Below, one piece after another: positions 24,364 to 33,106 of a stretch of 64,000 bases of DNA. The first letter of the stretch is position 1. Each line of letters begins with the position of its first letter. This DNA is from Dryocola sp032051265 (lineage in GTDB: Bacteria; Pseudomonadota; Gammaproteobacteria; Enterobacterales; Enterobacteriaceae), in assembly GCA_032051265.1 (NCBI GenBank), contig DAMBYU010000012.1, positions 24,893-88,892 on the forward strand, read 5' to 3'. The position numbers were made by a program, and so were the translations under genes. The notes beneath the pieces were generated by a model that saw only the letters and a list, made by a program, of their open reading frames with translations, ran no database searches and was not told the DNA's origin.

Positions 24364-24421
24364 ACTCCGCCAGCCCACCAAAATCCTCCGTCAGTGGTTA
24401 CCAGAGCCATCTGATGAAGTC
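24364..24421 (+). other. attR: right attachment site (degenerate ssrA 3' end)
   Basis: This stretch repeats attL imperfectly: ACTCCGCCAG, CCCACCAAAAT, GGTTACCAGAGCCAT and GATGAAGTC. A GCCCGCA/TGCGGGC hairpin with T6 follows, homologous to the ssrA terminator. It is the likely remnant of the original chromosomal ssrA end displaced by the element, and its divergence suggests long residence. Confidence 0.7.
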
Positions 24422-24424
24422 GAA

Positions 24425-24639
24425 AGCCCGCATAGTGAAAGTTATGCGGGCTTTTTTGTGTCTGTTATTCGGGGCCATTCAGCCTGATTCCAGAAAGAGC
24501 CGGGAGCGTTTTCAGCTATATGAATTGTTCGCCGCGTGGTACAGCACATCAATGCACTCTCTCCTGTTAAGTCAGGCTATGCGCTGAGCTATATTAAGCC
24601 AGCAACATACGAATAAGCTCAGACCCAACAATCAACCCA
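24425..24639. other. Non-coding stretch right of the island boundary
   Basis: After the terminator copy (24425-24457) no convincing gene is seen. The sequence looks like remnant material between the island and the next accessory genes. Confidence 0.4.
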
Positions 24640-24870
24640 TCAGCTTTTACTTTCCATACCCAGCCGTTCCAGCTCTTTCCTGCCAAGCGTCTTTAACCAG
24701 TTCCCAAGACTCATTCCTGCATCCTTCGCTGCAACTACAAATTGGGCTTTCAGTTCAGGCGTGATGCGTATTTGAAATGTTGGAATTAGCGATGATACAT
24801 ATTGATATCCACCGGGCAGCAGCCAGAATACAGGGGTACCTGCCCGCTCAGCGAGGCCAGCCGGGCACAC
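24640..24870 (-). pseudogene. 5'-degenerate ribbon-helix-helix (HicB/Arc-like) gene remnant
   Basis: The C-terminal 48 residues (IPTFQIRITPELKAQFVVAA, then KDAGMSLGNWLKTLGRKELE) look like a small Arc/HicB-type ribbon-helix-helix protein. No plausible start codon or ribosome site lies at the expected N-terminus. The frame only opens through unrelated sequence (MCPAGLAERAGTPVFW) upstream. It is therefore probably truncated at the 5' end. No partner toxin is adjacent. Confidence 0.45.
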
Positions 24871-24959
24871 AGCAAGAGAGCATTTTCAGCATTTCCTGAT
24901 GGTTCAGCCATAATTATCGTACCAGGCTTGTCTGTTTTCTTCAGAAGGATATCTCTTGT

Positions 24960-25157
24960 ATGCGCCGTTTTCTTATGTCGATATTTTCCAGTCCCGAGCT
25001 GCTTCTGCAGGTAATGAGCCATCAGGATGTCGTTGAATCCGTTGAGGATGGAGATCGCATTATTATCGATCAGGATGGTAACGCATCGGTAAATTTTAAA
25101 AGCAAAGAAGTACGAAAAGACTTTCTGCGTCACGTTAACGCCCTGAAGAGAGCCTGA
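24960..25157 (+). CDS. Small uncharacterised protein upstream of a membrane protein
   Basis: The 65-residue soluble protein (MRRFLMSIFSSPELLLQVMS, ending RHVNALKRA) has a central VEDGDRIIIDQDGNASVNF beta-rich segment. AGAAGGAT lies about 10 bases before ATG 24960. Its TGA is one base from the ATG of the next gene, so translation is coupled. The family is unknown. Confidence 0.6.
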   Translation: MRRFLMSIFSSPELLLQVMSHQDVVESVEDGDRIIIDQDGNASVNFKSKEVRKDFLRHVNALKRA

Positions 25158-25158
25158 T

Positions 25159-25929
25159 ATGGGAACGGCTATATTTATGGTGCTGATGGTAAGTGGCTAC
25201 TGGTACACCAGCCGGGACTTGTCCACGCGGTTTAAAATTAAGCGCTCCTTCGGCTGGGATGTCTATTTCCTCGTGGCCCTGTATGGCTGTATCTTTGTGT
25301 TGCAGGGCGTCATAGCCACCGGCTTGATCTGGCTGCTTTTGCTGGGGATCTCGGCCGCCGTGAATGGATTGCATCTCATGCCGGGTAAATATGCCGACTG
25401 GCAAATGGAGTTCATGAACTGGAGCTTTCTTGGCATCCAGGCCCCCGTTGTTATCATGCTGGCCTTCGCCGTATTTTTCTGCCTGTATCGTTCAAACTGG
25501 GCTGGCAGCGCGCGGCTGGACGGCAACGACAGGAAAACGCTTTATAAAAGCCTTGCGCGTTCAAGCGGCATCGAACAACTGCTTTACCAGTGTATGGAAG
25601 AAGGTGAGCTGGCGTTGGTAACACTTAAGTCGAGGCGGATTTATATCGGGATGATACACACCGCAACCCTTGAATATGAAAAAACGGCAAACGTAGTCCT
25701 GATCCCGATGCTGAGCGGCTATCGTGACGGGGAGACGATGAACCTGCGCATTGAGCATAATTACAGCAAATGGTATGCCGATCACGACATCACCCTCGAT
25801 TCAGAGCCTAAAAGCGCAATGGCTTTTCGCAAGGTGATTATGCTGGATCAGATTGAAAGCCTTTCCCTCTTTGATCCTGCCAGTGCGAGCGCGCTGGCGA
25901 TGGAACCGCACCCGGAAAAAATCAGTTAA
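25159..25929 (+). CDS. Inner membrane protein of unknown function
   Basis: The 256-residue protein has three hydrophobic helices in its N-terminal half (about 2-15, 33-70 in two passes, 90-112). A cytosolic C-terminal domain follows (from about 120: LYKSLARSSGIEQLLYQCME, then GELALVTLKSRRIYIGMI, ending in DQIESLSLF). No family is recognised. It forms a two-gene operon with the 65-residue protein upstream and is followed by a GC-rich hairpin (25955-25974). Confidence 0.7.
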   Translation: MGTAIFMVLMVSGYWYTSRDLSTRFKIKRSFGWDVYFLVALYGCIFVLQGVIATGLIWLLLLGISAAVNGLHLMPGKYADWQMEFMNWSFLGIQAPVVIMLAFAVFFCLYRSNWAGSARLDGNDRKTLYKSLARSSGIEQLLYQCMEEGELALVTLKSRRIYIGMIHTATLEYEKTANVVLIPMLSGYRDGETMNLRIEHNYSKWYADHDITLDSEPKSAMAFRKVIMLDQIESLSLFDPASASALAMEPHPEKIS

Positions 25930-25954
25930 TTATATTTTAAAATCTGCTTTTACC

Positions 25955-25974
25955 CTGCTCCGGTAACGGAGCAG
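25955..25974 (+). terminator. Perfect hairpin after the membrane-protein operon
   Basis: CTGCTCCG-GTAA-CGGAGCAG is a perfect 8-bp stem just after the stop of the preceding gene. The T tract is missing, so termination strength is uncertain. The rest of 25930-26248 is AT-rich and presumably holds the fimbrial promoter; no gene is seen there. Confidence 0.5.
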
Positions 25975-26248
25975 GTAACCGGCTGAGTGACTCAGGTTTA
26001 CAACAGCCGAAAAATATAAACTCTACATATCATTACCTGTGGCAGCATTCTTTTAACATCATCGCCCCAGGGAAATCTCGTTTAGGTTAGGTTTAGAAAC
26101 CGGGGTTATATTTTTCTAAGCGGTTCGTAGAATGTCCTTCAGGAAATATGCCAGACCCAAAGAGCATGATGTAACACAACAACCTGTGGGCGGTTTATTA
26201 TCAAAGGGAATGAACACTCAAAGATTATAAACCAGAGAAGATGTAAAA

Positions 26249-26938
26249 ATGAAACCGTCCCGGCATATTACGACCCTCATTGTTTTATTCACCATGCCTT
26301 ATTTTGCGAAAGCCGCTTTAATACTCAATGAGACGCGTGTGATTTATCCGGAACAGTTTTCCCAGTCATCGGTTAAGGTCGAAAACCCAGGCGATCTCGT
26401 TTTCCTTGCTCAGGCTTGGATCGAGAATGATAAAGGCCGGGAAGAAGAACGTTTCACCGTCTATCCTCCCTTAACCCGATTAAATGCCCGGAGCAGCACT
26501 ACGCTACGCATTGAAAAAATTGATGCCAGCAAGCTTCCTGACGACCGGGAAACCATGATGTGGCTGAACGTTAAGGAAATACCGCAAAGCCAGCCGGTAA
26601 CAAAGCAGCAGCTGGTAGTGGCGTTTAAAACAAAAATTAAAATATTTTACCGGCCGAAAAAGATCGATCCTGCAATGCATAATGCCATGCAGAAAATGGC
26701 CTGGCATCTGGCGGCAGGAAAAATTATAGTCACCAACCCAACGCCCTACCATATCGTATTCAATAAAGTAGTGGTTATTTCTGCCAGCAATAAAAAAACA
26801 GAAATTAATGCCGATATGGTTAACCCTTTTTCTACACTTACGCTTTCCGTGCCCGTGGGCCTGGCAGCCCACGCTGTCGACTTCAATATCATAAATGACT
26901 TTGGCGGCGTTTCGGAAACTCAACAGATCTCTTTGTAA
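26249..26938 (+). CDS. Periplasmic fimbrial chaperone (PapD-like)
   Basis: The 229-residue chaperone of the chaperone-usher pathway has a signal peptide ending AKA, then the N-terminal Ig domain with TRVIYPEQFSQSSVKVENPG and MMWLNVKEIPQ, and a C-terminal domain (YHIVFNKVVV, VPVGLAAHAVDFNIINDFGG). It donates a strand to fold pilin subunits in the periplasm. It is the first gene of a four-gene fimbrial operon, an unusual order because the major subunit usually leads. Confidence 0.9.
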   Translation: MKPSRHITTLIVLFTMPYFAKAALILNETRVIYPEQFSQSSVKVENPGDLVFLAQAWIENDKGREEERFTVYPPLTRLNARSSTTLRIEKIDASKLPDDRETMMWLNVKEIPQSQPVTKQQLVVAFKTKIKIFYRPKKIDPAMHNAMQKMAWHLAAGKIIVTNPTPYHIVFNKVVVISASNKKTEINADMVNPFSTLTLSVPVGLAAHAVDFNIINDFGGVSETQQISL

Positions 26939-27005
26939 TAATAGTTATTAAGAGAGGGCTTTTTTTTAAAAAGTTAATCCTATATATCTACAGGTAAGAA
27001 AATAA

Positions 27006-27581
27006 ATGTTTAATAAAAAATTAATGGCAGCGGCGGTAGCCGTTTCTTTGGCTTCTTTTGCAGGAAGCGCATTCGCGACGGATGAAATAAACAAAATTGA
27101 CATTACCTTCAATGGACATGTCACAGCACCAACCTGCAACATTACACAGACCGAAAAAACCGTTAATCTGTCCGATATTAACCTCGCAGAGTTAAGCGAC
27201 CTGGCAACCGGTAAAGCAACGGCGCAAGGAAAAAAGAACTTCAAAATCAATTTAAATTGTCCTGAAAAAATCAGCCAAAATAATGTGAAGCTGGCAATCA
27301 CGGGTGCCGCCGACTCAACTATCCCTACTGTCCTTGCGAATAGCGATACATCCGAAGATAGCGCTGAAGGCGTGGGCTTCGAGATTTTCAGCCTGAGCGG
27401 TGGCGATCAGAATGTTCCGCTTCCCGTCGACGGCAGCGCGGTGCCTTCCGCAGCTTATATCGATCGTCTGAACGCGGGTGATGACAACCTTGAGTTTGCC
27501 GTGGAATACGCGAAGGTTGATTCCAACGTAACCGCAGGCAATCTGACCTCAAAAGCAACTTTCGAATTCATCTATAAGTAA
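27006..27581 (+). CDS. Major fimbrial subunit (pilin)
   Basis: The 191-residue FimA-like precursor has a signal peptide (AAVAVSLASFAGSAFA) and the N-terminal donor strand (INKIDITFNGHVTAPTCNIT). Two Cys residues (TCNIT and LNCPE) can form the subunit disulfide, and the C-terminus is aromatic (ATFEFIYK) with the penultimate Tyr typical of pilins. It lies 67 bp after the chaperone. A GC-rich hairpin downstream, before the usher, probably sets high subunit expression. Confidence 0.9.
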   Translation: MFNKKLMAAAVAVSLASFAGSAFATDEINKIDITFNGHVTAPTCNITQTEKTVNLSDINLAELSDLATGKATAQGKKNFKINLNCPEKISQNNVKLAITGAADSTIPTVLANSDTSEDSAEGVGFEIFSLSGGDQNVPLPVDGSAVPSAAYIDRLNAGDDNLEFAVEYAKVDSNVTAGNLTSKATFEFIYK

Positions 27582-27618
27582 AACCGTCACGCGTCGGAAT
27601 GTTTCTCTATAAGACGCA

Positions 27619-27637
27619 ACCGGGCCACACGGCCCGG
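27619..27637 (+). promoter_or_regulatory. Hairpin between pilin and usher genes
   Basis: ACCGGGCC-ACAC-GGCCCGGT is a very stable stem without a long T run, 38 bp after the pilin stop. In fimbrial operons such hairpins attenuate transcription or protect the pilin mRNA, so that subunit exceeds usher. It also argues that the usher starts at the ATG after it. Confidence 0.6.
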
Positions 27638-27652
27638 TTTCCGGTATCAATA

Positions 27653-30073
27653 ATGAAAGCCTCACGCCACCTTTTACTTCTGCTGCTGACGCCAGTCTGC
27701 CTCTCCGGTCCCGCGCAGGCTGAGGACTTTGATATGTCGTTGATGGAAAAAATGGATAACCTGCAAGGCATTGACGTCTCAGTGCTGCAAAAAGGCAGCG
27801 AGAGGGTAGCCGGAAAATATCCCGTTGATTTGCAGATAAATGATGAAGATCTCGGCCAAATCACCGTCCCGTTTGAAGCAGTAAAGGGGCGCGTTCAGCC
27901 TGTATTCACCTTAAAGCAGCTCAGCGGCTGGGGAGTGCAGACGGATCGAAAACCTGAGGGCTGGCATCCGCTGAATACGTACATCACCCAGAGCACGGTT
28001 GAATATAACGCGGAAAGCGAGAAGCTTTCGCTCAGCGTCCCTCAGGCCAGCTATCTCTCCCCTTCCACCGATATAGCCCCGCAGGATCGCTGGAACGCCG
28101 GGTTAAATGCAGCGCGCGTTAACTACAACCTTAGCCTCCAGCAAAACTCTGGCAGCGTCAGCGGGCAAAACCTCAGTTCAACTTTTAACAATGGCATCAA
28201 TGTAGGGAGCTGGCGTTTTCGCAACGATGGCTACTATCGCTACGACACCGTCAGCGGTGGCCGCTACGAAAGCAGTGCCAGCTACGTAACGCATGATGTG
28301 GCAACGCTGAAAGGAACGTTTCGCGGCGGCGACTTTTTTACCGACGGTAAAATTTTCAGCTCGGTTTCCCTGCGAGGAATGACGCTTTTCTCAAGCCAGG
28401 AGATGCGTCCCGACGACCAGCGCTTTTATATGCCGGCCATCAGCGGAACGGCTCGCAGCAATGCCACGGTGGTTATTCGCCAGAATGGTTATGTCATCGA
28501 TCGGCGCCATGTGCCCGCCGGACCGTTTCTGATCCGCGATGTCACCAGCGCCACCACCTCCGCCGACCTGGACATTACCGTTGAGGAAAGCGATGGCAAC
28601 ACCCAGCATTTTACCCAGTCGTTCAATACGATTGCAGCGCTGTTGCCAACGGGCGTGTTCAACTACTCTTTCGCCTTTGGCCGCCTGCGAAATCCTTCAG
28701 GGGCTCCGTTCGCGCCTGCCGTTTATCAGGCAAGCGGGTTTTACGGACTGAACAATACCTTTACCCTTCTTGCCGGTCATCAGATGGCCAGCAAAGACGC
28801 ATTCGGGTATCAGAATAGCGGGTTTGGCCTGGCGGCTAACGTTCCGCTGGCAGGCGGCATATCCTGGCTTATCAAACACAGCGACGCTGATTTTGGCGGC
28901 GAATTACAGCCTCGCCAGGGTCAGGAGATGGAGGCGGTAATAAGCCGAACCATTACCCGGACCCGCAGTACGCTTAGCGCCAACTGGAAGCACAGATACG
29001 ATCGGGATTATCAAGACATTAACGAGGCGATTAGCGTCGCGCAGGGCCTGAATAACGGTCTGGATTATAAGGATCGCTATAATATCCAGCTTGATCAGAC
29101 TCTGGGAGCGGTAACGCTGCTGCTGCGCTACAGCGAAAGCCGTACCTGGGCTGGCGATACGGAAAGGGATTCCCGCGCAGGCATTAATTTTTCCACAACG
29201 AAGGCTGCTTTGCAGCTGTATTACACCCAACAGCGTCAAAGCCGCAGCCGGGCAGACAACATATTCTCTTTAAACGTTTCGGTTCCGCTGGGTGCCGCGC
29301 AGAAGCACTATCTTGGCTACAGTGCCGAAAAGGGTAATCACGACCCGCTTAAGCAATCCGTTTCGGTTAACGGCGCATTGCTGGATGAGAGCAAGCTTAG
29401 CTATGCCGCGAGCCAGACGTGGGCAAAAGGCGACCGTAGCAGTGACCTGTCAGCGGCTTTCAACGGCTCAAATGGGGTGTTCAGCGCCGGATATTCCCGC
29501 GGCGAAGGGTATCAGCAAACCACACTGGGTATACAGGGCGGCATTCTCCTGCATCACCACGGCGTGACGTTCAGCCAGCCGCTTGGCGATACCGTCGTGC
29601 TGGTGCATGCCCCGAACACCAGCGGGTTGAAAATCCAGAATAACCAGAATTTGTACACCGACCGCTGGGGTAATGCCGTCGTTCCCTACGCCGTACCTTA
29701 CCGGGTTAACGATGTGGATCTGGACCCAACCACATTGACTCGCCATATCGAAGCCGTTTCTACGGTCAAAAAAGTGGTCCCTACCCAGGGGGCCATTGTA
29801 GAGGCGGAATTCGCCGTTAAGCGCAGCAACCGCCGTTTTGTGAAGATCCTTGATAAACAGCATCGCCCCCTCCCCTTTGGCTTTATGGTGCAGGATGCAA
29901 GCCAGGCCAGGCTTGGCATCGGCGGTGCGGCAGGCGTGCTGCTTGCCGACTTCGGCAAGGTTCACTGGCCGCTTAGCGTCAGCCTGAACGACAAAACGCT
30001 TTGCCATATCCCCCAACCTGCGGCTCCCCTTCCGGAAGACACATCCTCACTGTGGAAATTCTCATGCCTGTAA
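27653..30073 (+). CDS. Outer membrane fimbrial usher
   Basis: The 806-residue PapC/FimD-type usher has a signal peptide (LLLLLLTPVCLSGPAQA) and an N-terminal chaperone-binding domain. The 24-strand pore with plug follows (GSWRFRNDGYYRY, DQRFYMPAISGTARSNATV, AAYVFNYSF-like segments), then C-terminal domains ending with a Cys pair (LCHIP and FSCL). ATG 27653 was chosen because the upstream alternative (27599) lies before the hairpin and would add a non-signal extension. It overlaps the adhesin start by 10 bases. Confidence 0.9.
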   Translation: MKASRHLLLLLLTPVCLSGPAQAEDFDMSLMEKMDNLQGIDVSVLQKGSERVAGKYPVDLQINDEDLGQITVPFEAVKGRVQPVFTLKQLSGWGVQTDRKPEGWHPLNTYITQSTVEYNAESEKLSLSVPQASYLSPSTDIAPQDRWNAGLNAARVNYNLSLQQNSGSVSGQNLSSTFNNGINVGSWRFRNDGYYRYDTVSGGRYESSASYVTHDVATLKGTFRGGDFFTDGKIFSSVSLRGMTLFSSQEMRPDDQRFYMPAISGTARSNATVVIRQNGYVIDRRHVPAGPFLIRDVTSATTSADLDITVEESDGNTQHFTQSFNTIAALLPTGVFNYSFAFGRLRNPSGAPFAPAVYQASGFYGLNNTFTLLAGHQMASKDAFGYQNSGFGLAANVPLAGGISWLIKHSDADFGGELQPRQGQEMEAVISRTITRTRSTLSANWKHRYDRDYQDINEAISVAQGLNNGLDYKDRYNIQLDQTLGAVTLLLRYSESRTWAGDTERDSRAGINFSTTKAALQLYYTQQRQSRSRADNIFSLNVSVPLGAAQKHYLGYSAEKGNHDPLKQSVSVNGALLDESKLSYAASQTWAKGDRSSDLSAAFNGSNGVFSAGYSRGEGYQQTTLGIQGGILLHHHGVTFSQPLGDTVVLVHAPNTSGLKIQNNQNLYTDRWGNAVVPYAVPYRVNDVDLDPTTLTRHIEAVSTVKKVVPTQGAIVEAEFAVKRSNRRFVKILDKQHRPLPFGFMVQDASQARLGIGGAAGVLLADFGKVHWPLSVSLNDKTLCHIPQPAAPLPEDTSSLWKFSCL

Positions 30074-30924
30074 CCTCTAAATTTTTACGCATAATCCCCT
30101 GGCTGGTCGCCGCGTCTGCGGTTCATGCCGAAGCCCCAGCCACGCTCCGCCTGAGCAGCGCTCCGCTCACGGCAAAGCAGCAAAGCCCCAATGGCACGCT
30201 GCTGGCCACAATACCCGCCAGGCAAACCAGTGAGGCCCCGGGGCAACAACAGCTTCTGGTGGCAATAAATACAGAGGCCTGGGACGAAAATCGCGGGATC
30301 TACAAAAGCGCCATTCCGGGTATAGGATTCAGTTTTTGCAAACAAGAAGGAAACGGCTGCCTGCAAAGAGGCGCCACTGTTTCTGGCCGCCTGCTAAATA
30401 CGGAGCTGAAGAACTACGCGCTGCGCCTGTACAAAATCGGCGACCTGCAGGGGGGAAATTACTCTCTGCCAGCGCTTATCGGCCTGAGCCATAACGGTGC
30501 GCCAGCGCTGAATATTGGCCTGTCGTCGCTGGTCCTGAATGTCGCCCGATGCAGCATCACGCGCGATAATCTGCGGGTAACCTTCCCGGATGCGACGCTC
30601 AGCGGCGAGCGCCTTCTCTCCTCGGTTGAATTTCAACTGCCGATAAGCTGCAAGACGCCGGAGGACTACCGCAATATTGCCATCCACTTTACCTACCGCG
30701 GGAAGCATGTGGGTCCGCAGCGCATTGAAACCAGCCTGCCCGGCGTAGGCCTGAGTCTTAAAAACGAGGCCGGGAAATATGCTGATTTTAGCGCCGGTAG
30801 CGCAGATCCTGAGGCGGCGTTTCACGATACCCGCTACGTTGCCGAGTTGATCAGATTAAACAATACGCCGGCAAAGGCGGGAGACTTTGAAGTGGCCGTT
30901 ACGGCGGAAGTCCAGATACGTTAA
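30064..30924 (+). CDS. Fimbrial tip adhesin/minor subunit
   Basis: The 286-residue precursor has a signal ending AVHA. An N-terminal domain with two Cys (FCKQEGNGC) could be receptor-binding. A C-terminal pilin domain (from about 155: LNVARCSITRDNLRVTFPDA, PISCKTPED) ends FEVAVTAEVQIR, a chaperone-binding strand. A two-domain subunit placed last after the usher is typical of tip adhesins. Receptor specificity cannot be read. The start overlaps the usher; the stop overlaps the convergent HD-GYP gene by 4 bases. Confidence 0.82.
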   Translation: MPVTSKFLRIIPWLVAASAVHAEAPATLRLSSAPLTAKQQSPNGTLLATIPARQTSEAPGQQQLLVAINTEAWDENRGIYKSAIPGIGFSFCKQEGNGCLQRGATVSGRLLNTELKNYALRLYKIGDLQGGNYSLPALIGLSHNGAPALNIGLSSLVLNVARCSITRDNLRVTFPDATLSGERLLSSVEFQLPISCKTPEDYRNIAIHFTYRGKHVGPQRIETSLPGVGLSLKNEAGKYADFSAGSADPEAAFHDTRYVAELIRLNNTPAKAGDFEVAVTAEVQIR

Positions 30925-32033
30925 GCAGAAGCTAACAACGAAGCAGGCGCCGTAAGCCAGCTGATAAAGGTATCAACAACGTCTGCGTCCAGCGCGCCTG
31001 CCCGGACGCGATCCTGCAAAAGGTTAAGGCTTTTTATCAGCGGCAGGCCCGGTTTGCTGCTGCGGGGTTCCCGCAATGCTGAATAGCAGTTTGCGACGCA
31101 AAGGATGCGCTGCGCCAGATCCAGCTGGCTGCCGCGCAGGCGGGACGGATAGCCGTTGCCGTCCGGGCGTTCGTGGTGAGAGCCCGCCAGCCGGGCAATA
31201 TCGCCCATGCCGGGTATTCGCGACAGAATGTCCCTGCTTTGTTCCGCGTGCGTGCTGAGCTGACGCGCTTCATAGGCGGTGAGCGGCCCACTCTTATTTA
31301 GCAGGGAAGCCGGGAGCGCCAGCTTGCCAACGTCATGCAGCAGGCCAGCAATGCGGATGCGCAGAATACCGCCGGATGAAAAGCCGTAAAGCTTCGCCAT
31401 CCCGGCGCTTAACTCAGCGACCTGCATGGAGTGTCTGCACACGGATCGGCAGTGGTTATCCACTATTGTCGATAAAAAGCGGGCAAGCTGAAGCAGCGTT
31501 GCCTCATCAAGCGGCTGCCTGACCATGGGCGCCAGATCGGCGATAGCATCAACAAGGGAGGCGCTGGACAGCTCCTTCCAGAAGGAGGGATCGGCTTCCA
31601 TTTCACGCAGGGCTAAAACATCGTCAAGCTCGTAGCGCGAGCCTATTCCCTCACAAAGCGTGGCGATGACGCGGTCGGGATACTCGCCTTTGGGATGCAT
31701 GCGGTAGGTTAGTAAATCCAGATCCTCAGCAAGCTGCAGCAAAGCACATTCGGCGCGCAAGCCGGTACCGTCGATAAGCTTTGCTACCTTTCTGAACGCA
31801 GGCAGGCTGGCGTCAAATAAAGGAGCGTATTCGGAGGGTTTGCTATGCTGACGTAAGCCAAAGAGTAACGCCGCCAGAAAAAGTCGCTGCTGGCGATGAA
31901 GATCAAAATTACGCCGGTATGTGAGGTGCATAACAATCCAGGCACGCCGGGCGCTGCGATGGCCATATTCAGGAGAAATGGCATCAAGGGCATAGGAAAA
32001 GGCAGCTACAAAATCGATAAAGGTGACATCCAC
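30921..32033 (-). CDS. HD-GYP domain phosphodiesterase
   Basis: The 370-residue soluble protein has a degenerate N-terminal segment (SPEYGHRSARRAWIVM) resembling a first HD motif, and a C-terminal HD-GYP domain. His233-Asp234 lie in LLHDVGKL, HAEQSRDIL follows, and HHERPDGNGYPS is at 286-297. HD-GYP enzymes hydrolyse c-di-GMP to GMP. It is convergent with the fimbrial operon (4-base overlap of stops) and divergent from a ToxR-like regulator, so control of fimbriae or motility by c-di-GMP is plausible but inferred. Confidence 0.88.
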   Translation of the reverse strand: MDVTFIDFVAAFSYALDAISPEYGHRSARRAWIVMHLTYRRNFDLHRQQRLFLAALLFGLRQHSKPSEYAPLFDASLPAFRKVAKLIDGTGLRAECALLQLAEDLDLLTYRMHPKGEYPDRVIATLCEGIGSRYELDDVLALREMEADPSFWKELSSASLVDAIADLAPMVRQPLDEATLLQLARFLSTIVDNHCRSVCRHSMQVAELSAGMAKLYGFSSGGILRIRIAGLLHDVGKLALPASLLNKSGPLTAYEARQLSTHAEQSRDILSRIPGMGDIARLAGSHHERPDGNGYPSRLRGSQLDLAQRILCVANCYSALREPRSSKPGLPLIKSLNLLQDRVRAGALDADVVDTFISWLTAPASLLASA

Positions 32034-32365
32034 TGAACGCGCTCCGTTACGAGCTGTGGGCGAATATCCAGAGAGTCGACCACGCCTCGTCGCATGAATA
32101 AAAACGACATACAGAAAAGCGCAATGGGATTAAGCAGACAATTAAATTACACAATAGCGGTATATATAGATTTATATTCCGAAAAATTAAAAATAATTAA
32201 ATTATAAATTCAGCAAACAGGGGGAGCGCTTGCTATGTACAAGGAACAACCCACTTAGCGCAGGCAGTTTTTCTACGCTGAAAAGCAACCCGACTAATGG
32301 GCCCGCGGCGGTAGCCGCAGCTTAGCGTATTGCGGATACACTTTGATTGAGTTGACCAGGCAGGT
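32034..32365. other. Divergent intergenic region between the HD-GYP and ToxR-like genes
   Basis: The middle is AT-rich (about 32150-32215), suggesting promoters. A GCGGC-GGTA-GCCGC stem lies near 32303-32320. A ribosome site plus ATG at 32234 opens only a 7-codon frame. No larger gene is seen. Confidence 0.45.
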
Positions 32366-33106
32366 ATGAAATATCTCATTAAAAACAACATAGAATTTAA
32401 TCCAGCAGACGGTTCGCTGCTGTACCTGGACAGCCAGGATGTTATCAGGCTTCCCCTGCCTGCCAGTCGGCTTCTTGAAGAGTTTATGACCTCAGACGGA
32501 CAGGATTTGATGCGTGACTATCTGCTGGAAAACGTCTGGGACAAACATGGCCTGCACGCTTCAGGCAACAACCTGAATCAGTATGTCAGCATTCTGCGCC
32601 GAAATTTTTCACTTATGGACTGCCCGGAGCTCATTATCACCCTGCCGAAGGTCGGTTTTAAGGTAAACCCGGCCATCAGCATCGTTCCTGTTGCGGACGA
32701 CCAGCCTGAAGCGGGCGGCCAACGCTCAGGCGATCCTCGCTGGAGCAGGAAAATCACCCCCGGTTTACTTTTCCTGCTGGCAGTCAGCGGCCTTGCCTGG
32801 GGGATCTGGATGCTCCTTCCTGCGAATAATTCCTTCACCGAACTACATGAGCCGGTGAGCAACTGCGAAATTGTCTATTTAAAGGACGTGGCCGAAGAAG
32901 GCAGATCCAGGATAGCGGAAGAAGTGACGGCAGCCCTGAAGAAAAACAACCTGCAGTGCAGGCAGGACGAGGTGATTTTTTACAATAAGGAAAACGCCCG
33001 CCTGTCCCGCAACAGCACTCGTACGCTGCTTGCCCTGTGCTCACGGGGTAATAAAAACGATATCGTCTCCTGTGAAAATTTGTACCTTTATAAGTGGGTC
33101 AGGTAA
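32366..33106 (+). CDS. Membrane-bound ToxR/CadC-type transcription regulator
   Basis: The 246-residue protein has an N-terminal winged-helix (Trans_reg_C) domain (about 1-105, with QDLMRDYLLENVWDKHG, NNLNQYVSILRRNF, ITLPKVGFKV), one transmembrane helix (about 132-153, GLLFLLAVSGLAWGIWMLLP) and a periplasmic domain with Cys residues (SNCEIVY, LQCRQDE). Such one-component regulators sense the periplasm directly. Its TAA overlaps the next start by one base; the next product is likely its partner, as in ToxR/ToxS. The target genes are probably local, perhaps the fimbriae, but this is not shown. Confidence 0.85.
   Translation: MKYLIKNNIEFNPADGSLLYLDSQDVIRLPLPASRLLEEFMTSDGQDLMRDYLLENVWDKHGLHASGNNLNQYVSILRRNFSLMDCPELIITLPKVGFKVNPAISIVPVADDQPEAGGQRSGDPRWSRKITPGLLFLLAVSGLAWGIWMLLPANNSFTELHEPVSNCEIVYLKDVAEEGRSRIAEEVTAALKKNNLQCRQDEVIFYNKENARLSRNSTRTLLALCSRGNKNDIVSCENLYLYKWVR

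Noticed and set aside
5300..24421. Complete functional prophage
   Set aside because: There are no capsid, terminase, tail or lysis genes. The content is that of a CP4-57-like satellite or island.
24786..25133. Minus-strand 115-codon frame
   Set aside because: It is antisense to the 24960-25157 gene, which has a ribosome site and operon context. Its composition is unlike a real protein.
32234..32257. Seven-codon leader peptide upstream of the ToxR-like gene
   Set aside because: It has a GGGGGAG-like site and an ATG, but no attenuator-type terminator or regulatory codons follow, so it is probably chance.
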